From positions 333,855 through 397,854 of the forward strand of contig VZTG01004199.1 in the NCBI GenBank assembly GCA_013397845.1: a stretch of 64,000 bases of DNA, read 5' to 3'. The DNA comes from Melanocharis versteri (taxonomy: Eukaryota > Chordata > Aves > Passeriformes > Melanocharitidae). Below, piece after piece: positions 39,526 to 51,554 of the stretch (position 1 is its first letter; every line of letters begins with the position of its first letter). The notes beneath the pieces were generated by a model, which worked only from the letters and a program-made list of their open reading frames with translations, did no database searches and had not been told where the DNA came from. A program made the position numbers and the translations under genes.

Positions 39526-42500
39526 GCAGGGTGACCGAGGGCAGCCCCGCGGCCTCTCTGCTGCCGGGGGATCTGAGTTTGGCTCCTGAGCAGCAGGGCT
39601 GGCCCTAGGCACAGGCTGTGGCGACCACGGGCCAGCTGAGGGACACAGGGATGGTTGTCCTGGGAGGTCTCACAGTCCACCTGAGGGTGCTGCTGGGGGG
39701 GCACTGGCACTGGGCAGTCCAGAGACTGGTTAAGAGAGGTGATTCTCCCGGGAGCATGGCCCTGGGCCAGGCTCCTGTAACTCAGTTTTAGTGCTCAGTT
39801 CATGAGTGTCTGTGCTCTGATGGGAAATTTCAAAAGGTAACATCTGCCATTAATTTTAATTTTTTTTAATGACACAATTAAGTGAGGAATAAACACCCTA
39901 AAAATTGATAGTACAGCAGTCATAAAGCCTTTTGGCTTATGTCCCACCTTTTGGGATTCACTGAATTTAAGTTGCTGAACAGGCCTTGCTGAAAGGCATG
40001 CTCTGAAAGGATAAGGAGGTAGTCTGGGTGTAGATGTGGCTGGATTCTTTTAAAGAAAAGACATGAATAGTGATTTTCAGGACAATTTATTTGCTTGTTC
40101 TCATTAGAGAGCTGAAAAGATACACTTTGAAAAGCAAAGAGAATGTTTCATTTTTTAAAGCTTGCAGTGTAACAAGAGGATTTGATAAGACATAATTGAC
40201 TTACTTAAGAGGCATGGCTCTATTTTTGCCCATGTATTGTTTTGGCACAGCCTGGTTTTAGGTAGCAGGGGGCCTGCAAAGATGGCTCCTGTGAGAAGCT
40301 GCTGGAAGCTTGCACCGTGTCTGGCAGACACATTTCATCAGGGTTGCAAGAGAACTGCAAATGTCTTAGAGAAGATTTGGACTTTGGATTTAGAAGTCAA
40401 GGGAAAGGGTGTCTGTGTGTTTGCACAAGTGTAAGTGTGGGAAGATCCCACAATTCTTCAATTTGCATCTCTATAAATAGTGTGTGTAAACATCCAGACA
40501 CTGCTGTGTTTGGCTGCTGCACGCATAAGTATTCAGTGCATCAGAGTCAGACCTGTACAGACAAACCCCTTTGATGCTTTGCTTCCCACGTTCTGTTGTT
40601 GCTGTGATGAGTTTTGTCAGAATTGTGATTGAACACCTTACCGTCAGAATTTCAGCTGCTTTTCTGCCTCCCAGGCTGCACGTACAGCTCCTCTCCTGAC
40701 ATAACTTCCTGTGTTCCCTCCTGACTGCTGCTTTGTGTTCTCTTCCATATTATTTCAAGAGGCAGTTCCAAATTGTGAAGCATCTTTGATAAGGTAACAT
40801 TATTATCAGCAACTACTCAAGTAATATCAGCATTTTTCCTTCTGAATTATATCAGGATTTCTCAGTTCCACAAGTGATATGATCTTGATGGCAAAGCAGT
40901 CTCAGTGCCTAGATTTCTCTAACAAAGCTTATTCCACTGACAAAATAGAGAATGTGAGCTTAGAAATATGCCTGTTTGTCCTTGTCATGTTTTAATAGCT
41001 ATATTGAGACTTCATTTATCCAAGCAGAGAGGAAGGAAACTCGGGGATCGTTAGGAAAAGGTCCCTTCTGTGTTTATGTAGCCTCACTTACGTTGTCCAA
41101 GCAGTGCTGGAGATGAAGGGCATTGTGTTTGTCGTGGTGCACTCCTGCTGTCTGGTGCAGGTGAGAGACGGCCGGCTCTGGGAGAAGCAGGGAGAGGTCA
41201 GGAGCTGGCACTGCCGAGGATGGGCCTGAGGGCTGCAGCAGGCGGAGAGCCAGGGACGTGTCCTTGGAAGCAGCTGGCCTGGGTGCGTGGCAGGGCCCTG
41301 CTGCACGGCCGTGGCACTGGAGATGAGCTACAGATGTACCACAGGCTCTTCCAGGTGCTTTGTGAAATTACCACAGCACTCAGGTTTTCCTCAGAGACCA
41401 CAAGTGATCTTGGTTTTAGTGAAATTCAGGAAATTTTGGACACGGCTGTCAGAATTGAAATTGGTAGTCACTGAAGGTCTTCGAAAAACCTGCTTCTGAA
41501 ACGTATGAAGTGCTGAGAAAATTGTTGATTGCTGTATTTTGGTCTTGGGTTGCACAATACAGCAAGCAAGAGCAACAGAAATAAATGCCTGGGTCCCTCA
41601 TAGAGCAAAGCCTTTTAAATAATAGCTTGGCTTTATTTTGTAGAGCTGGTGAAAGCATGGGGGACTTGGGGAGAGAAGGATGACCCAGATAAGAAAACTA
41701 CCAATGTGAGATCAGCAATCTAGATAGAAGAGCAGAAAAAGAAAGGATCATGGGAGTGATAGAAAGTTGTATTGATGTAAAAACATTGCTGTAAATAACA
41801 GTAATTTTCAATTCCCTTTTCACTGCCACAGTGGTGTAAAGCCTTTAACTAATCCCATGGATTTTTGCACTGGCCTTCATTTTCACTATTTCTTTAGCTA
41901 GAGTTGCTTTATTATTCTGCCTTGGAGAAGGGAGGAGTATGGAAATGCAGCTCCCAGGAACGGGGTGGCCACTTGGACAGGACAGATGCCTGAGGGACAG
42001 GACGTGCCATGCCTGGCACTGGGCAGGATGTCACTGGTGCTGGACCTTGTTCTGTGTGAGTGCCACAACTTCCCTGCGCCCAGCACCAGCAACTGCCGCT
42101 GGACAGGAGGAGCCTTAGTGCCTATTCCACTGGAATAAGCTGAAGCTTAGAAGCAAACCCAAACCTAATCAGTTCTGTTGGCACTCAGTCTTCTCTTTTC
42201 TAAATGAAGTCTTATGTCTTTCCAGGAATTCTCCTACAGAGACCTCATTACTGTAAAAAAGAGCAGAAGCCTTTATTTCTCCTCTGTATTCATCACTTTC
42301 CCATTACCTCTTCTTCTGCAGCATGCTAGTGCTGATTCCTGATGGATTTGTGATCCACTAAAAGTCAGTGCCTCTCACTGTCCTGTTGTGTAGGGACTGA
42401 CTCCATGTATCTCTGTGTTTGATTTTCCTACCTGAGGGCACGTATCTTTTTTTCATTCCATCTACTTTTTCTTCCTGCTTTTCTCAGGAAATTCTTCATT

Positions 42501-45500
42501 CCATATCTGGCTTCCTAGCCTATTTCCTTCTTCCACATTTGTATTAAATGTAAGTTCATTAAGCATTCTCTTTATTCCCTTTGTTCAAGTCATGAATAAA
42601 GAACTGAGCAGCTCCAACATCAAGGCAGATCCCAGAGAAACCAGGTTGCTTCTCTTTTGCCCTCAGCTGTGACAGTGGCCCTTCAATAACCAGTCCCTCT
42701 TGGAGTGTGCTCTTCCAGGTTTGGCATCTCCTTAGCAATGACTTCATCTGTTTTCCATGTATTGTTTAGGCAGTTCATGATAATGCAACAGGAGAAGGTT
42801 TCAGAACCCTGCCTGAAGATACATGGTATTTACAGCTTCTAATCTTTCCAGAAGCTATAAAAGCTTATTTTCCATTAGTCTGACAATATTTATGCTTGAA
42901 AAATCGTGTGGGCTGTTACTCATCTCTGTTATATTCTGCATGCTTCTTGTTTGTTTGATTACAAACTGATAGGATTTATTTGCCCTCTGCAGACACCATT
43001 TGGAACTGACAGACAAACGGGGCAGCTGCTCTGCCGGCATTGCTGCCAAGAGGTTTGGAAGGGCACCAGGGTCAGGGGCTGGCTTCTGCAGCGTCAAAAA
43101 GGCTCCAACCCAGAGCAGCCTGTGTGATACTCCTTTACAAAACACTCAGGTTGGGTTTGTGTGCGTCACCCCACTCTCGCAGTACAAAGCCTGTGCTTTT
43201 GGGCCTCCTCTCCCTTATTTCTCTTGGAGGGAGACGCAGGCCCCACGTATTAGCAGTGCAGGAGGGCAGAAAGTAACAGGAACTCCCATATTAAACCCAT
43301 TTACACTTCCAGAATTACAGAACACAAATATACATATATATGCTGTGTTCACATTGCCTGGAACTTCACTGTCCCATTCTTGGGTCCATGGAATCCAGAT
43401 ATTTTTGTAAGTCTTAAATTCCTTTACTCAAAAAAGGTATTTCTACCTGCAAAATACTATTTATTATAATGTCTTTAATGTTGTTTACTTCATGCCTTTT
43501 AATGTTTTTTTACACTGCCCTTTTCTCATCTGGCTACACCCTCATTTGTGCTACATTTATTTTGTTAAGGATAAATAATGCAGCCATTGTCCCTGTAAAT
43601 GTCGAGTGGGGGGTTGGCCTTACTCAGTTACTTAGTTTTGCCAGCATTAAGAGTTCTTTTCTTCTAATTTCCAAACCTGTAAACCCAGACAGTGACAGAA
43701 AATGCATGATACGAAAATCTTTCTTGCTCTTGTCTACAGCTGTAACGAACTGGCAGAGGTCAGCTCTGGGATCCACCTGTACAATCTTCAGTTACCTTTT
43801 CCCCACATGAATTTCCTGAGGAGCTCTGCTGTCTCCTCTTTGTGTAGGTGTAACTGATAGAGATGTGCAGCCAGGTGTAATAAAAAAGATTTTTGTTTAT
43901 AGCCATGATTTTAAAAAGCATAATTTTTCACCCTTGAATGCCAAGCCCTTTACAGATTTCATCTAAAACTGTGCACATTCAGTTGGGAGAGGCAGGCAAA
44001 GTGATCTGCAGGAAAAATTATTCACTCAGTAAGTTTAGAGTGTTTGTAATGAGCAAGGTGTGAATCCTGCTTCCTTACCCCCGCTTCCACGACTGCACAC
44101 AATCACTGGGTTAATAAAAGAAAAAGCAAACTTCAGAAACAGCTCATGGAATAGAGATCAGAATGTGTGACTGGAATCCAGATTTCCTACCATGCCAGTA
44201 CTAAAGCATTTTGCGGAGCAGCAGTGGGAGACAGAAGAAAGGAGAAACTCACGGTGTGTTTGGGGAAGAACTGCAGGAGGTACAAATGGTACCTTGGAAT
44301 GTGGTGACAACTGAATTCACTAAGCACACCAGTGGCTATAAAAGGTAAACATTATTTGTAGGAGTATCTTTCTGTGAGTGAGGTAATGGCTGTGTATTAC
44401 ACAATTCAACAGCCGTGTAAGTAATGCACTTTCCTCAGGACAGATGTGTACCTGAAGTAACACCTTTGTCACCTGGATGGGAGCTCTGACCTTCCTCACC
44501 TAAGGAAATGTCCCACTCCACTCGCACCTCCAAGGAGCCCTTTCCAGCACTTGGCCTCCTCCAGCCCTAACAGGTGGTACAGACTGGGGCTGCTCAGGTG
44601 GACACTGGCCTGGCTTTGGCCAGGATTGCCAGACCCGATCCTTTGCTGAGCTCGGGTTGGAACAGCGAGAGAGAGATGCGTTGCTGGGTTAGGACTGGTT
44701 TGTAGTTGTGCCTCCTCTGCAGTGCCCCAGGAAAACCTGCAGTTCGAGTGGGAGCTGTCAGGACCTGCTGAGCTGCAAACTGGGCCTGATGGCAGAATGG
44801 TCAGAGCCTGGAGCTCAGCGCCAGAGAGCGGCCATGAGCACAGGGGCTGTGGGTTGGAGCTGACAGCACAGCTTTCAGCTCACGCCGTGGAGTGCTGTGA
44901 AACGTGTCCGTGTGTTGGGGTGTGAGGTGGGAGCTCCTCAGCCACCGCTCCCTGCAGCTCCCGTGGGCTGTTCCTGCTGCAGGGCAGGTACACAGTGTTT
45001 GCTGCGGGGAGCACAGCGTGTAGGGGGAGGCCACCAGCTTTGCTTGCAGACAGAAGAATTTCTCTTCCTGGAAAAGGTGATGGCAGAGACGTTTTGGACT
45101 TGAAGCAGAAGTTTCTATTACTGTAAGAATTATGAGCCTCACTGCTTTTCAGAGCAAAATTCCAGTGTGAAAGAAACAGAAAATAATGCCCCATACTGAT
45201 GTCTGCTAATTGCTCTGGTTAAGTTTAGGTAGACAGGGATGGAGTTGCTCTTGGTTTGTCCTGGCTTGAAGCAAGAATGATTAGATTTGAGATCTCTTTC
45301 ACAATTATCCAAAACCCTTGGTGTTGTACTAATTAACCCAGTCCAACTTCTTTCCTCCTGTAATTGTACTTTTCAAGAAACATTGAGGTGAAGTTTTGGA
45401 TTTTTTTCTCCTGTACCTTTGTGGAGCTACTCTAGACTGCTTTCTTTGTACTTAATCCATTCTCCTTCTTGTTAGACTTAGCTGGACGTCTCTCCCTGTA

Positions 45501-47008
45501 TTATTTATGGCCTAGTCCCAGTTTTCTTGTTGCATAGAGCAGGTGATTTGAGCTCCAGTTATAATCCATCACTACCTTGGGGAGCTATAATTGCTTTTAA
45601 ATGTAGTAGTTTGTGTCTTGTCTTTGTTTTTCTTAGCCTTGGATGTGTTATCAGCTTGCTCAGCCTGTAAGGCTTTATGCTTGGAAATAGTGTGATGTGA
45701 GGAAAATAGATGTATTAGATCTTCCATGCAATGAATCCAGAGTCTGCTCTTGTAGGTTATGAACTCAGTGAAATCACTGGAGACAAACTTCAGTAACTGA
45801 GTGTGTGAGGTGAAGTATGGCCTTAAACATTACAGATTGGACACAGGGAAAAAAAAATAGTAAGATTGATGCTGACTTGAAAAAAACATTTAAAAAATTA
45901 CATGCTTTCCATAGCAGAGAAAGTAGAATTTCTTTAGGGGAAATGGTGGAAAACTCCACAATGGAGAAATTTTGTGATGTTGACCAGCAGATGGTACTTG
46001 GTGGAAAGGTCTTTTTATATTTGTTTCTTTAACAGCTGTAGGTGCCTGAGCTGTTGCATGCAGGTCAGCACAATCCACCATAATTTGGGATGCTTCAGCA
46101 TGTGGTGGAGGAGGATCAGGGACTAGGTCTGTAGGAGGAAAGGGATGCTGTTACAGTGATACAGAGAGAGACCTAAATATCTGGAAGAGCGTTCCAGAGA
46201 GTGAGATGGATAACTCAGGGGAACAGCCTTTCAAGCAAAGTGTTTTTTCATACTTCGAACTTGCCAGAAAAAAATGCAAGTGCATATAAAACCGGTAGGA
46301 AGCTGTGCAGTGGCTGGGGAAAACAACCTAGATGATTTAATAGACTTTTTGTGTCTCTAACATCTGGATTCAGGGAGTTAATCTGAGTTAGTGGCATTCT
46401 GAATCTGCTGATCTGGTGCTAAATCAGGAAAAGTGGGAATTCACAAAGTGCACAGCTGCACCGCTACCATTAGAAGGCAACACGCATTGAAACTGGTAGT
46501 TACTCACCAAAACCCATGAAAGTTCCTTAGTTAAATTTCAAACAATGAAGTCATAGGAGCGCAGAGCCCTCAGCACAGGGCCTGTCTGGTCCCGTCCGTG
46601 GGCGCTCTGCGCCGCCCCTCCCTGAGCCTGCTGCTCCAGAGGGGGAGCTCCGACCCGCCTCCCCAGCCAGCTCAGCCCTGCAGCCCCTCCGGGGCTCTCC
46701 GTGGGTCCCACAGCCTCTCTTGCTCACGATTCCTCCTTTGCCACAGTCCAGACCTCCACATTGTGGGAGTAAACCTTTCTGTCTCTCCTTAGGACACAAT
46801 CATCCTTTTTGCACAGCTTCCCATTGTGTCCAGGCTTCCTTCATGGGAGCCCCCACAGAGCTGCAGCTGCAGTTACCAAAACAGGGGAAGCTACTGGAAA
46901 GCTTTGTGTAGGATATTAGCTGTGTGTGTACCTTGGTGTGGTATCTGCTGCTTTCACACCACCTCTGCCTCAGGAGCTGCTGTTCAGACTGACCCACTCA
47001 CAAAACCC

Positions 47009-47040
47009 CAGAAATATATACAGAAATATATACAGAAATA
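47009..47040. repeat. 12-bp short tandem repeat, 2.7 copies
   Basis: The unit cagaaatatata occurs at 47009-47020 and 47021-47032, followed by a partial cagaaata at 47033-47040. It is a small AT-rich slippage array in the long intron. Confidence 0.9.
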
Positions 47041-49119
47041 CCACACAATTGAGCTCTCTTTCTAAGCAGCAGATTACTTGCGTCCAAATTAATGTTTGCA
47101 GTTGAACTAGCATCCTGTTCTGGGTTTTTTGGTTTTTCTGTTTCTTCCATTTGACCAGTGATTCAGCAGATCTGGTGTACTTTCCCAGGTAAAAGTACTC
47201 AGGATTTCTCAACATCATAAAATGGGACCGGTGGCTCATTATGCCTTACCTCAAGGCAGCTAAGCCTGTGCTTTGTGTCAAAGGCTCTGGATTTTACATG
47301 AAGGTAAAGAAAGGAGCACAGATAGTTCTTGGTTGTGTAGCCAAGTAGCCTTCTTTGTACATGTACCTTAATGTGCTGGGGTTTCAACACTTTTTGACAC
47401 AAGGCTGAGGCATTCCTAAATATTTAACATTTATTTCAAGACTGAGCTGTGCCTGACAGCTCAGAGGCATCACACCCCGCATTTCTTAGGGACTGTAGTG
47501 GACAACTTGAACCACTGGTGCAGTAGGTGCCAAGTGGGGCAGAAGTCTCCAGAACAGTCATTGCTGAGTGTCCCTCTGATGGTGGTCATGTTTGTCGTGA
47601 AAAGTAATACTTCATTTTCATTTGTCTAAAGTAATTTTCTGGGGTGGAATGGTTTCATTCTCATTAGATCTCTGAGGGTACAAGAAAATTGCTAGTTTAA
47701 TTGGAGAACTTTACCTTCAGAATACTCAGCCAGCTTCAAATGTCAGCAGAGCTGCTGCTGATACAAGAATTACCTTAGCAGAAATGCCTGAATTGTTCAC
47801 GCTATCTCTCTTTTGCTGGCCATTTTAATCCTGGGTTGTGTTCACCTTTGGTATTGTTTGGCTGGTGCCTGGGTTGGACCTTGCCAGGAGGGTGCTGGTA
47901 GTTTGTAGAGCACCCAGAAGATGTGCTGTGGATGCCTGGCAAACCTCCGGCCTTTGGAACTGCTGCAGTGCAAATAACAACGAAGCAGCAGCCCAGGGTG
48001 GAGGGAAGGGTCAGTAGGCACACGTAAGAGTTGGGTTGTGCCACTAAGGATTCAAAGGGAAAAGACCAGGAAAGGCAAATGAAGGATATGGGTGAGGGTT
48101 CAACTACTTAATCCTAGATACAGGGGATTTGCGTTTGCAAATTCATTCCCCACATACACTATTATTCTTTTATAAACTGATCAATCTGCCAGCTAGGTTT
48201 GCCATAATGAGAAGGTGCCTTTCTGTAGGAAAAGGATGTGTAAAATACCTGATTCTAGGTAGTTCCAAATGTGGGCTTCCAAAGTTGAGAATAAGGAACT
48301 GTAATTAGTAAAGTATTCTCTTTGCTGAGCAATGCGATTAATGAAGAAGAGATGAAACATTATCTGCCATGTTGTGTTGTCATCACTGTCATTTCCTGAC
48401 TGCAGTGTTTGTACAGATCCATGCTACAATAGTTCTAGGCTAAATGAGATTTTTACTGGAATGTAAGTCTTCTTTACACATGAAACCATACTGACTTCGA
48501 GGAAAAGGGTCTTCTCATTTGAACAAAGAATTAGATTAATTTTTTCATGTTGTCCACTTCCTTTGTCCAGTGCAGAACTTGTAAATTGATTCGGGGCCTT
48601 CGGGAATTAAATGCATCTTAAAACTAAAAGTATTCCTGTCAAAGATGTTGGAAGGCAAAGCTGAGTTCAGCAGCATTGCTCACTTTATACATGCATGAAG
48701 TACAATTAAGGGCTGATTTTAGTTTAGCTGAAGTGTTTCAGCATTAAAGAGGCTGAGGCTCAAGCCTTATTCAAGAGAATGCTTGTCATACTTCCTGCCT
48801 TAGGTGTTCACATTTTACTTCTTAGTTCCTAGAAACATTCCTCTAATTAAAGCAGATTTTTGGGCTTGGGAGGAGGGCATACAGAAAAAGAGGCTGACTT
48901 TTTGGCAGACTGTTCACAAGACCTTGGCTGTTTTCCTAGATTGAAATTTTGAAGAAATTCTGAAATTCTTTGGGAAGTATCTTTCAGATATGGCATATCT
49001 GTGTTCTAAGTGGCATGTGTAAGGTGATTTGCAGCCCTGTTTATACATATCTGTTTGTGCTCGAGTGCACCAGTTAAATTTAAAAAACCCCAACCAAAAC
49101 AACCCCATTATTTTTCTGA

Positions 49120-49157
49120 CCATATATCCACAATATATGGATATGTGTGTGTGTGTA
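49120..49157. repeat. Short hairpin next to a GT run
   Basis: Perfect 8-bp arms ccatatat (49120-49127) and atatatgg (49133-49140) flank a 5-nt loop. A short alternating purine/pyrimidine stretch, atatgtgtgtgtgtgt, follows directly. It lies about 300 bp upstream of the exon at 49465. Confidence 0.7.
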
Positions 49158-49464
49158 TCTAAAGGAATACACTGAGCTGAACTTCCTTTGAACATATTAC
49201 CAGAAAATTCATGGAAGGGAAAGGAACGTCATATAACCCCGGGAAAAGCAAACTGCCCGAGAAATTTCTTAGAATCAGGATTTCTGGTACTTCTGCATCC
49301 TGTTGATGCCAAACAATACAAATTCGTGGGACATGAAAACAAAACAGTTTGGGGGGATTTAATTACTGTCACTTGTGTTAGGATTAGTTGCTTTGTTTAG
49401 TGGAGTTGCTGTGCACCTGTTTTGCACGTCTGATTTATTGGGAGTGTCTGTGTTTCCTCTGAAG

Positions 49465-49570
49465 GGGGAGAGGCCCGCTGAAGCACACGGCCGATGTCAT
49501 CAACGCGGCCAAGATGATCTCGGAGTCGGGCTCGCGCATGGATGTCCTGGCGCGGCTCATCGCTGAGCAG
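49465..49570 (+). CDS. CTNNA3: CTNNA3 exon: F-actin-binding domain, central part
   Basis: This 106-bp exon supplies one base completing an AGG arginine codon, then 35 residues: GRGPLKHTADV followed by INAAKMISESGSRMDVLA and RLIAEQ. The GPLK and INAAK motifs are common to alpha-catenins. KMISESGSRMDVLAR, rather than KKIAEAGSRMDKL, matches CTNNA3 over CTNNA1/2. The acceptor is ...cctctgaag with the cut after 49464. Four Gs follow, and only this cut keeps the frame. The donor is an excellent gtgagt at 49571, phase 0. The upstream intron is 27,712 bp, the longest in the window. The exon is GC-rich (31 of 35 whole codons end in G or C), unlike the exon before it. Confidence 0.95.
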
Positions 49571-49868
49571 GTGAGTGACCGTGGAGCACGGCAGGAGCCC
49601 TGTCCCCAACAGCTCCCGGGGCCTCCTGCAGGAGTGCCTGGGACGCTTGTAGAGCACTTCTGAGGCACTGCATGCACAGATCCTGTCTGAATCTCCACAC
49701 GGATCCTCTTCTCCGTTCATATCAGCGGTCTGTTCACGTACACGCTGAAACGGATGGGTGCGTGCATCACACACGTCTAGGTACAAACACTGATCTACAC
49801 ATGCATTTGGACATGTGCGTGAGTATTTGTGAGCTCCCTTAAGCTATGAATGCAACATTTTAGACGTA

Positions 49869-49978
49869 CAGTATATATGAACATGTAAATGTATACATAT
49901 TTAATATATATATCTTCACAGCTGCTTTGATACATATATATTATATGTATATTAAGGTATATGTTAGTATATAAATAG
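49869..49978. repeat. AT-rich low-complexity stretch (TA/TATATG type)
   Basis: Mostly alternating T and A with scattered G and C, for example 'aatatatatatc' and 'catatatattatatgtatat'. It is interrupted by 'cttcacagctgctttga' at about 49914. It is a degenerate simple repeat immediately upstream of the LTR fragment. Confidence 0.8.
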
Positions 49979-49993
49979 TTGCCTAAAAAGCTG

Positions 49994-50110
49994 TTGTCCT
50001 GGTTTAACCCCAGCTGGCAATTGAGTACAGTGCAGCTGCTTGGTCATCTACTCCTGGAACTGGGAAAAAAGGAAACCTCATGGGCTGACAGATTTGGATT
50101 CTAGAGAAAT
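49994..50110 (+). mobile_element. Fragment of an avian endogenous-retrovirus LTR
   Basis: The stretch opens with 'tgtcctggtttaaccccagc' and continues 'tggcaattgagtacagtgca'. Further on it has 'gggaaaaaaggaaacctcat' and 'gggctgac'. This is the start of a well-known bird LTR family (TGTCCTGGTTTAACCCCAGC...), here diverged. Only the 5' part of an LTR is recognisable. I see no second LTR, primer-binding site or internal coding region, so this is an old, broken solo fragment in the same sense as CTNNA3. Confidence 0.65.
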
Positions 50111-50924
50111 GCTACTGACTTTGTTAGCAAAGGGATGAAATGAGAGCAAACCAAACCCAGAACTGTCTGTGGTCAGAATCTCCTGTGCATTGTTCATCCA
50201 CACCCCCTGTGCAACTGCTGGGCCAGTGGCATTTTCACTTGGATGGTGAATGCTGGTTTCAGACTGGTTTTAATCACTGTATCATTTTAATTCATCAAAT
50301 TGTTTGGAAGTTCTGGTGGATATTCTGTTAGGTAAAATACCACTGCATCTTTGGGATGCAGGTCGGTTCTGATGCTGCTCTTACAGAAAGCCCTTGTTAG
50401 CAACAGCCCCTGCCCGCAGGATTGGTGGGGAAAAACCTCTCAGAATTTGATGGGCACTCCATTTAGGAATGTGCAGCAATGAACTGGTAACCATCAATTG
50501 CCTGTGGGATAATGAAACCCAGCAGTTATTAATTGTCCTTCTGTTGCAGCCTAGTGTTTGGTTTCAGTGGTGAGCAAGCACTGCTTGTACCAGCTGCTTC
50601 TGAGCAATAGGAAGAAGATTCCTTATGCAGGGTCCTCCCCGCAGTACATTTGTTCCTAACATCTGTTGCTGGTTGATCTGATGTGCTCCAAGGCGTGAGG
50701 TTTAGTTTTTTGCAGTGCTTGTTCCTGCTCAGAGCAGGGCAGGCTGTTCTGTGTCCCCTGTCAGTGAATTCCTGCTGTGTGTGTGAGTGGGGCCCTGGCT
50801 GGGCCAGACCCTCTGCTGAAGGGCTGTGGCCAGACCTCAGGCACGTTCAGGCTGTTGCTGCTGCTGCTGGGATTTAACAGGGAATATTGAGAAATTTGGG
50901 GAAATCACGGCATGCCTTTCATGG

Positions 50925-51240
50925 TGCCTCCAGCCTCTAGCAGCCATGCCAGAATTTATTTAACCAAACATATTTTTCCTACACTTGACACATGAAACAG
51001 TCCTTGATACTTTTCCATTAATTTGTCCAGTTACTTCTTTTATCTATGTAAAATTTTAATGTAACGATTCTGTTACAAAGATTTCTGCAATTTAACAACC
51101 CCGTGTTAAAAACCTTTTCCTTTGTTTTGTACTCCTGGGAGTCACTTTTAGTGACCCCTTGGGTTTGTAACGGAGGAAATAATACCAGGATTCATTAAAA
51201 TCTTCCTCTTTCTGTCTGGGCCTTGGTGTGGTCAGTGCAG
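50925..51240 (-). mobile_element. Ancient CR1 remnant (amniote-age type)
   Basis: The + strand matches the antisense of an old CR1 3' region. It has 'ccattaatttgtccagttac' (compare 'gaatttatctagtcccttct'), then 'ttaaaaaccttttcctttgt', 'tagtgaccccttgggtttgt' (compare 'ggtgacccctagttcttgtg') and 'ggaggaaataatacc'. It is strongly diverged and inactive, in the same antisense orientation as the other CR1 pieces. Edges are approximate. Confidence 0.55.
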
Positions 51241-51523
51241 CAGAAAGATGCACCCTTTCTGGTCGGGTAGTGAATCTGTGGATATGCTATAGGCTTGTAC
51301 AGTTGCACAGTTACATTTCAGGAGAATTTTCTTACTCAATGTCCTGTATTTGCTTTTTTCAGTGCTTCTGGCACTGAACCTCTTTCCACAGAACCGCAAG
51401 GGCTTGTTCTTGAGTGCAGTTTCTCAGCCTTTGATGTGTACCATCTGTAGCATTCCTAAAATGGTACACATCTCTTCTGTAATGCTGTGTAAGGGAGACA
51501 GTACCTGTGACTAGCCTGACACT

Positions 51524-51554
51524 ATTATTATATAAAAGAGTATTATATAATAAT
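51524..51554. repeat. Perfect 12-bp inverted repeat (AT-only hairpin)
   Basis: Arms attattatataa (51524-51535) and ttatataataat (51543-51554) are exact reverse complements around a 7-nt loop. All arm bases are A or T. It could extrude as a cruciform or fold in the pre-mRNA, but AT-only hairpins of this size are not rare. Confidence 0.8.

Larger units (their letters stand above)
21753..49464 (+). other. CTNNA3: CTNNA3 long intron (27,712 bp)
   Basis: This intron lies between the phase-2 donor gtaatt and the acceptor cctctgaag. No family-recognisable exon was found inside. Listed separately are a CR1 3' end (22999-23425), a CpG-rich block (28650-29073), a 93-100 bp minisatellite (29074-29750) and a 63-bp minisatellite (39337-39525). 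Other GC-rich patches of unknown origin are at about 29751-29990, 37540-37720, 39526-39720, 41160-41330, 41940-42100, 44700-45020 and 46590-46720. The remainder is ordinary AT-rich intron where I see nothing specific. LRRTM3, which sits in another CTNNA3 intron in mammals, is not here. Confidence 0.9.

Noticed and set aside
39303..39710. 135-codon minus-strand frame with 21-residue repeats
   Set aside because: It is explained by the 63-bp minisatellite, whose length is a multiple of three. No independent coding evidence.
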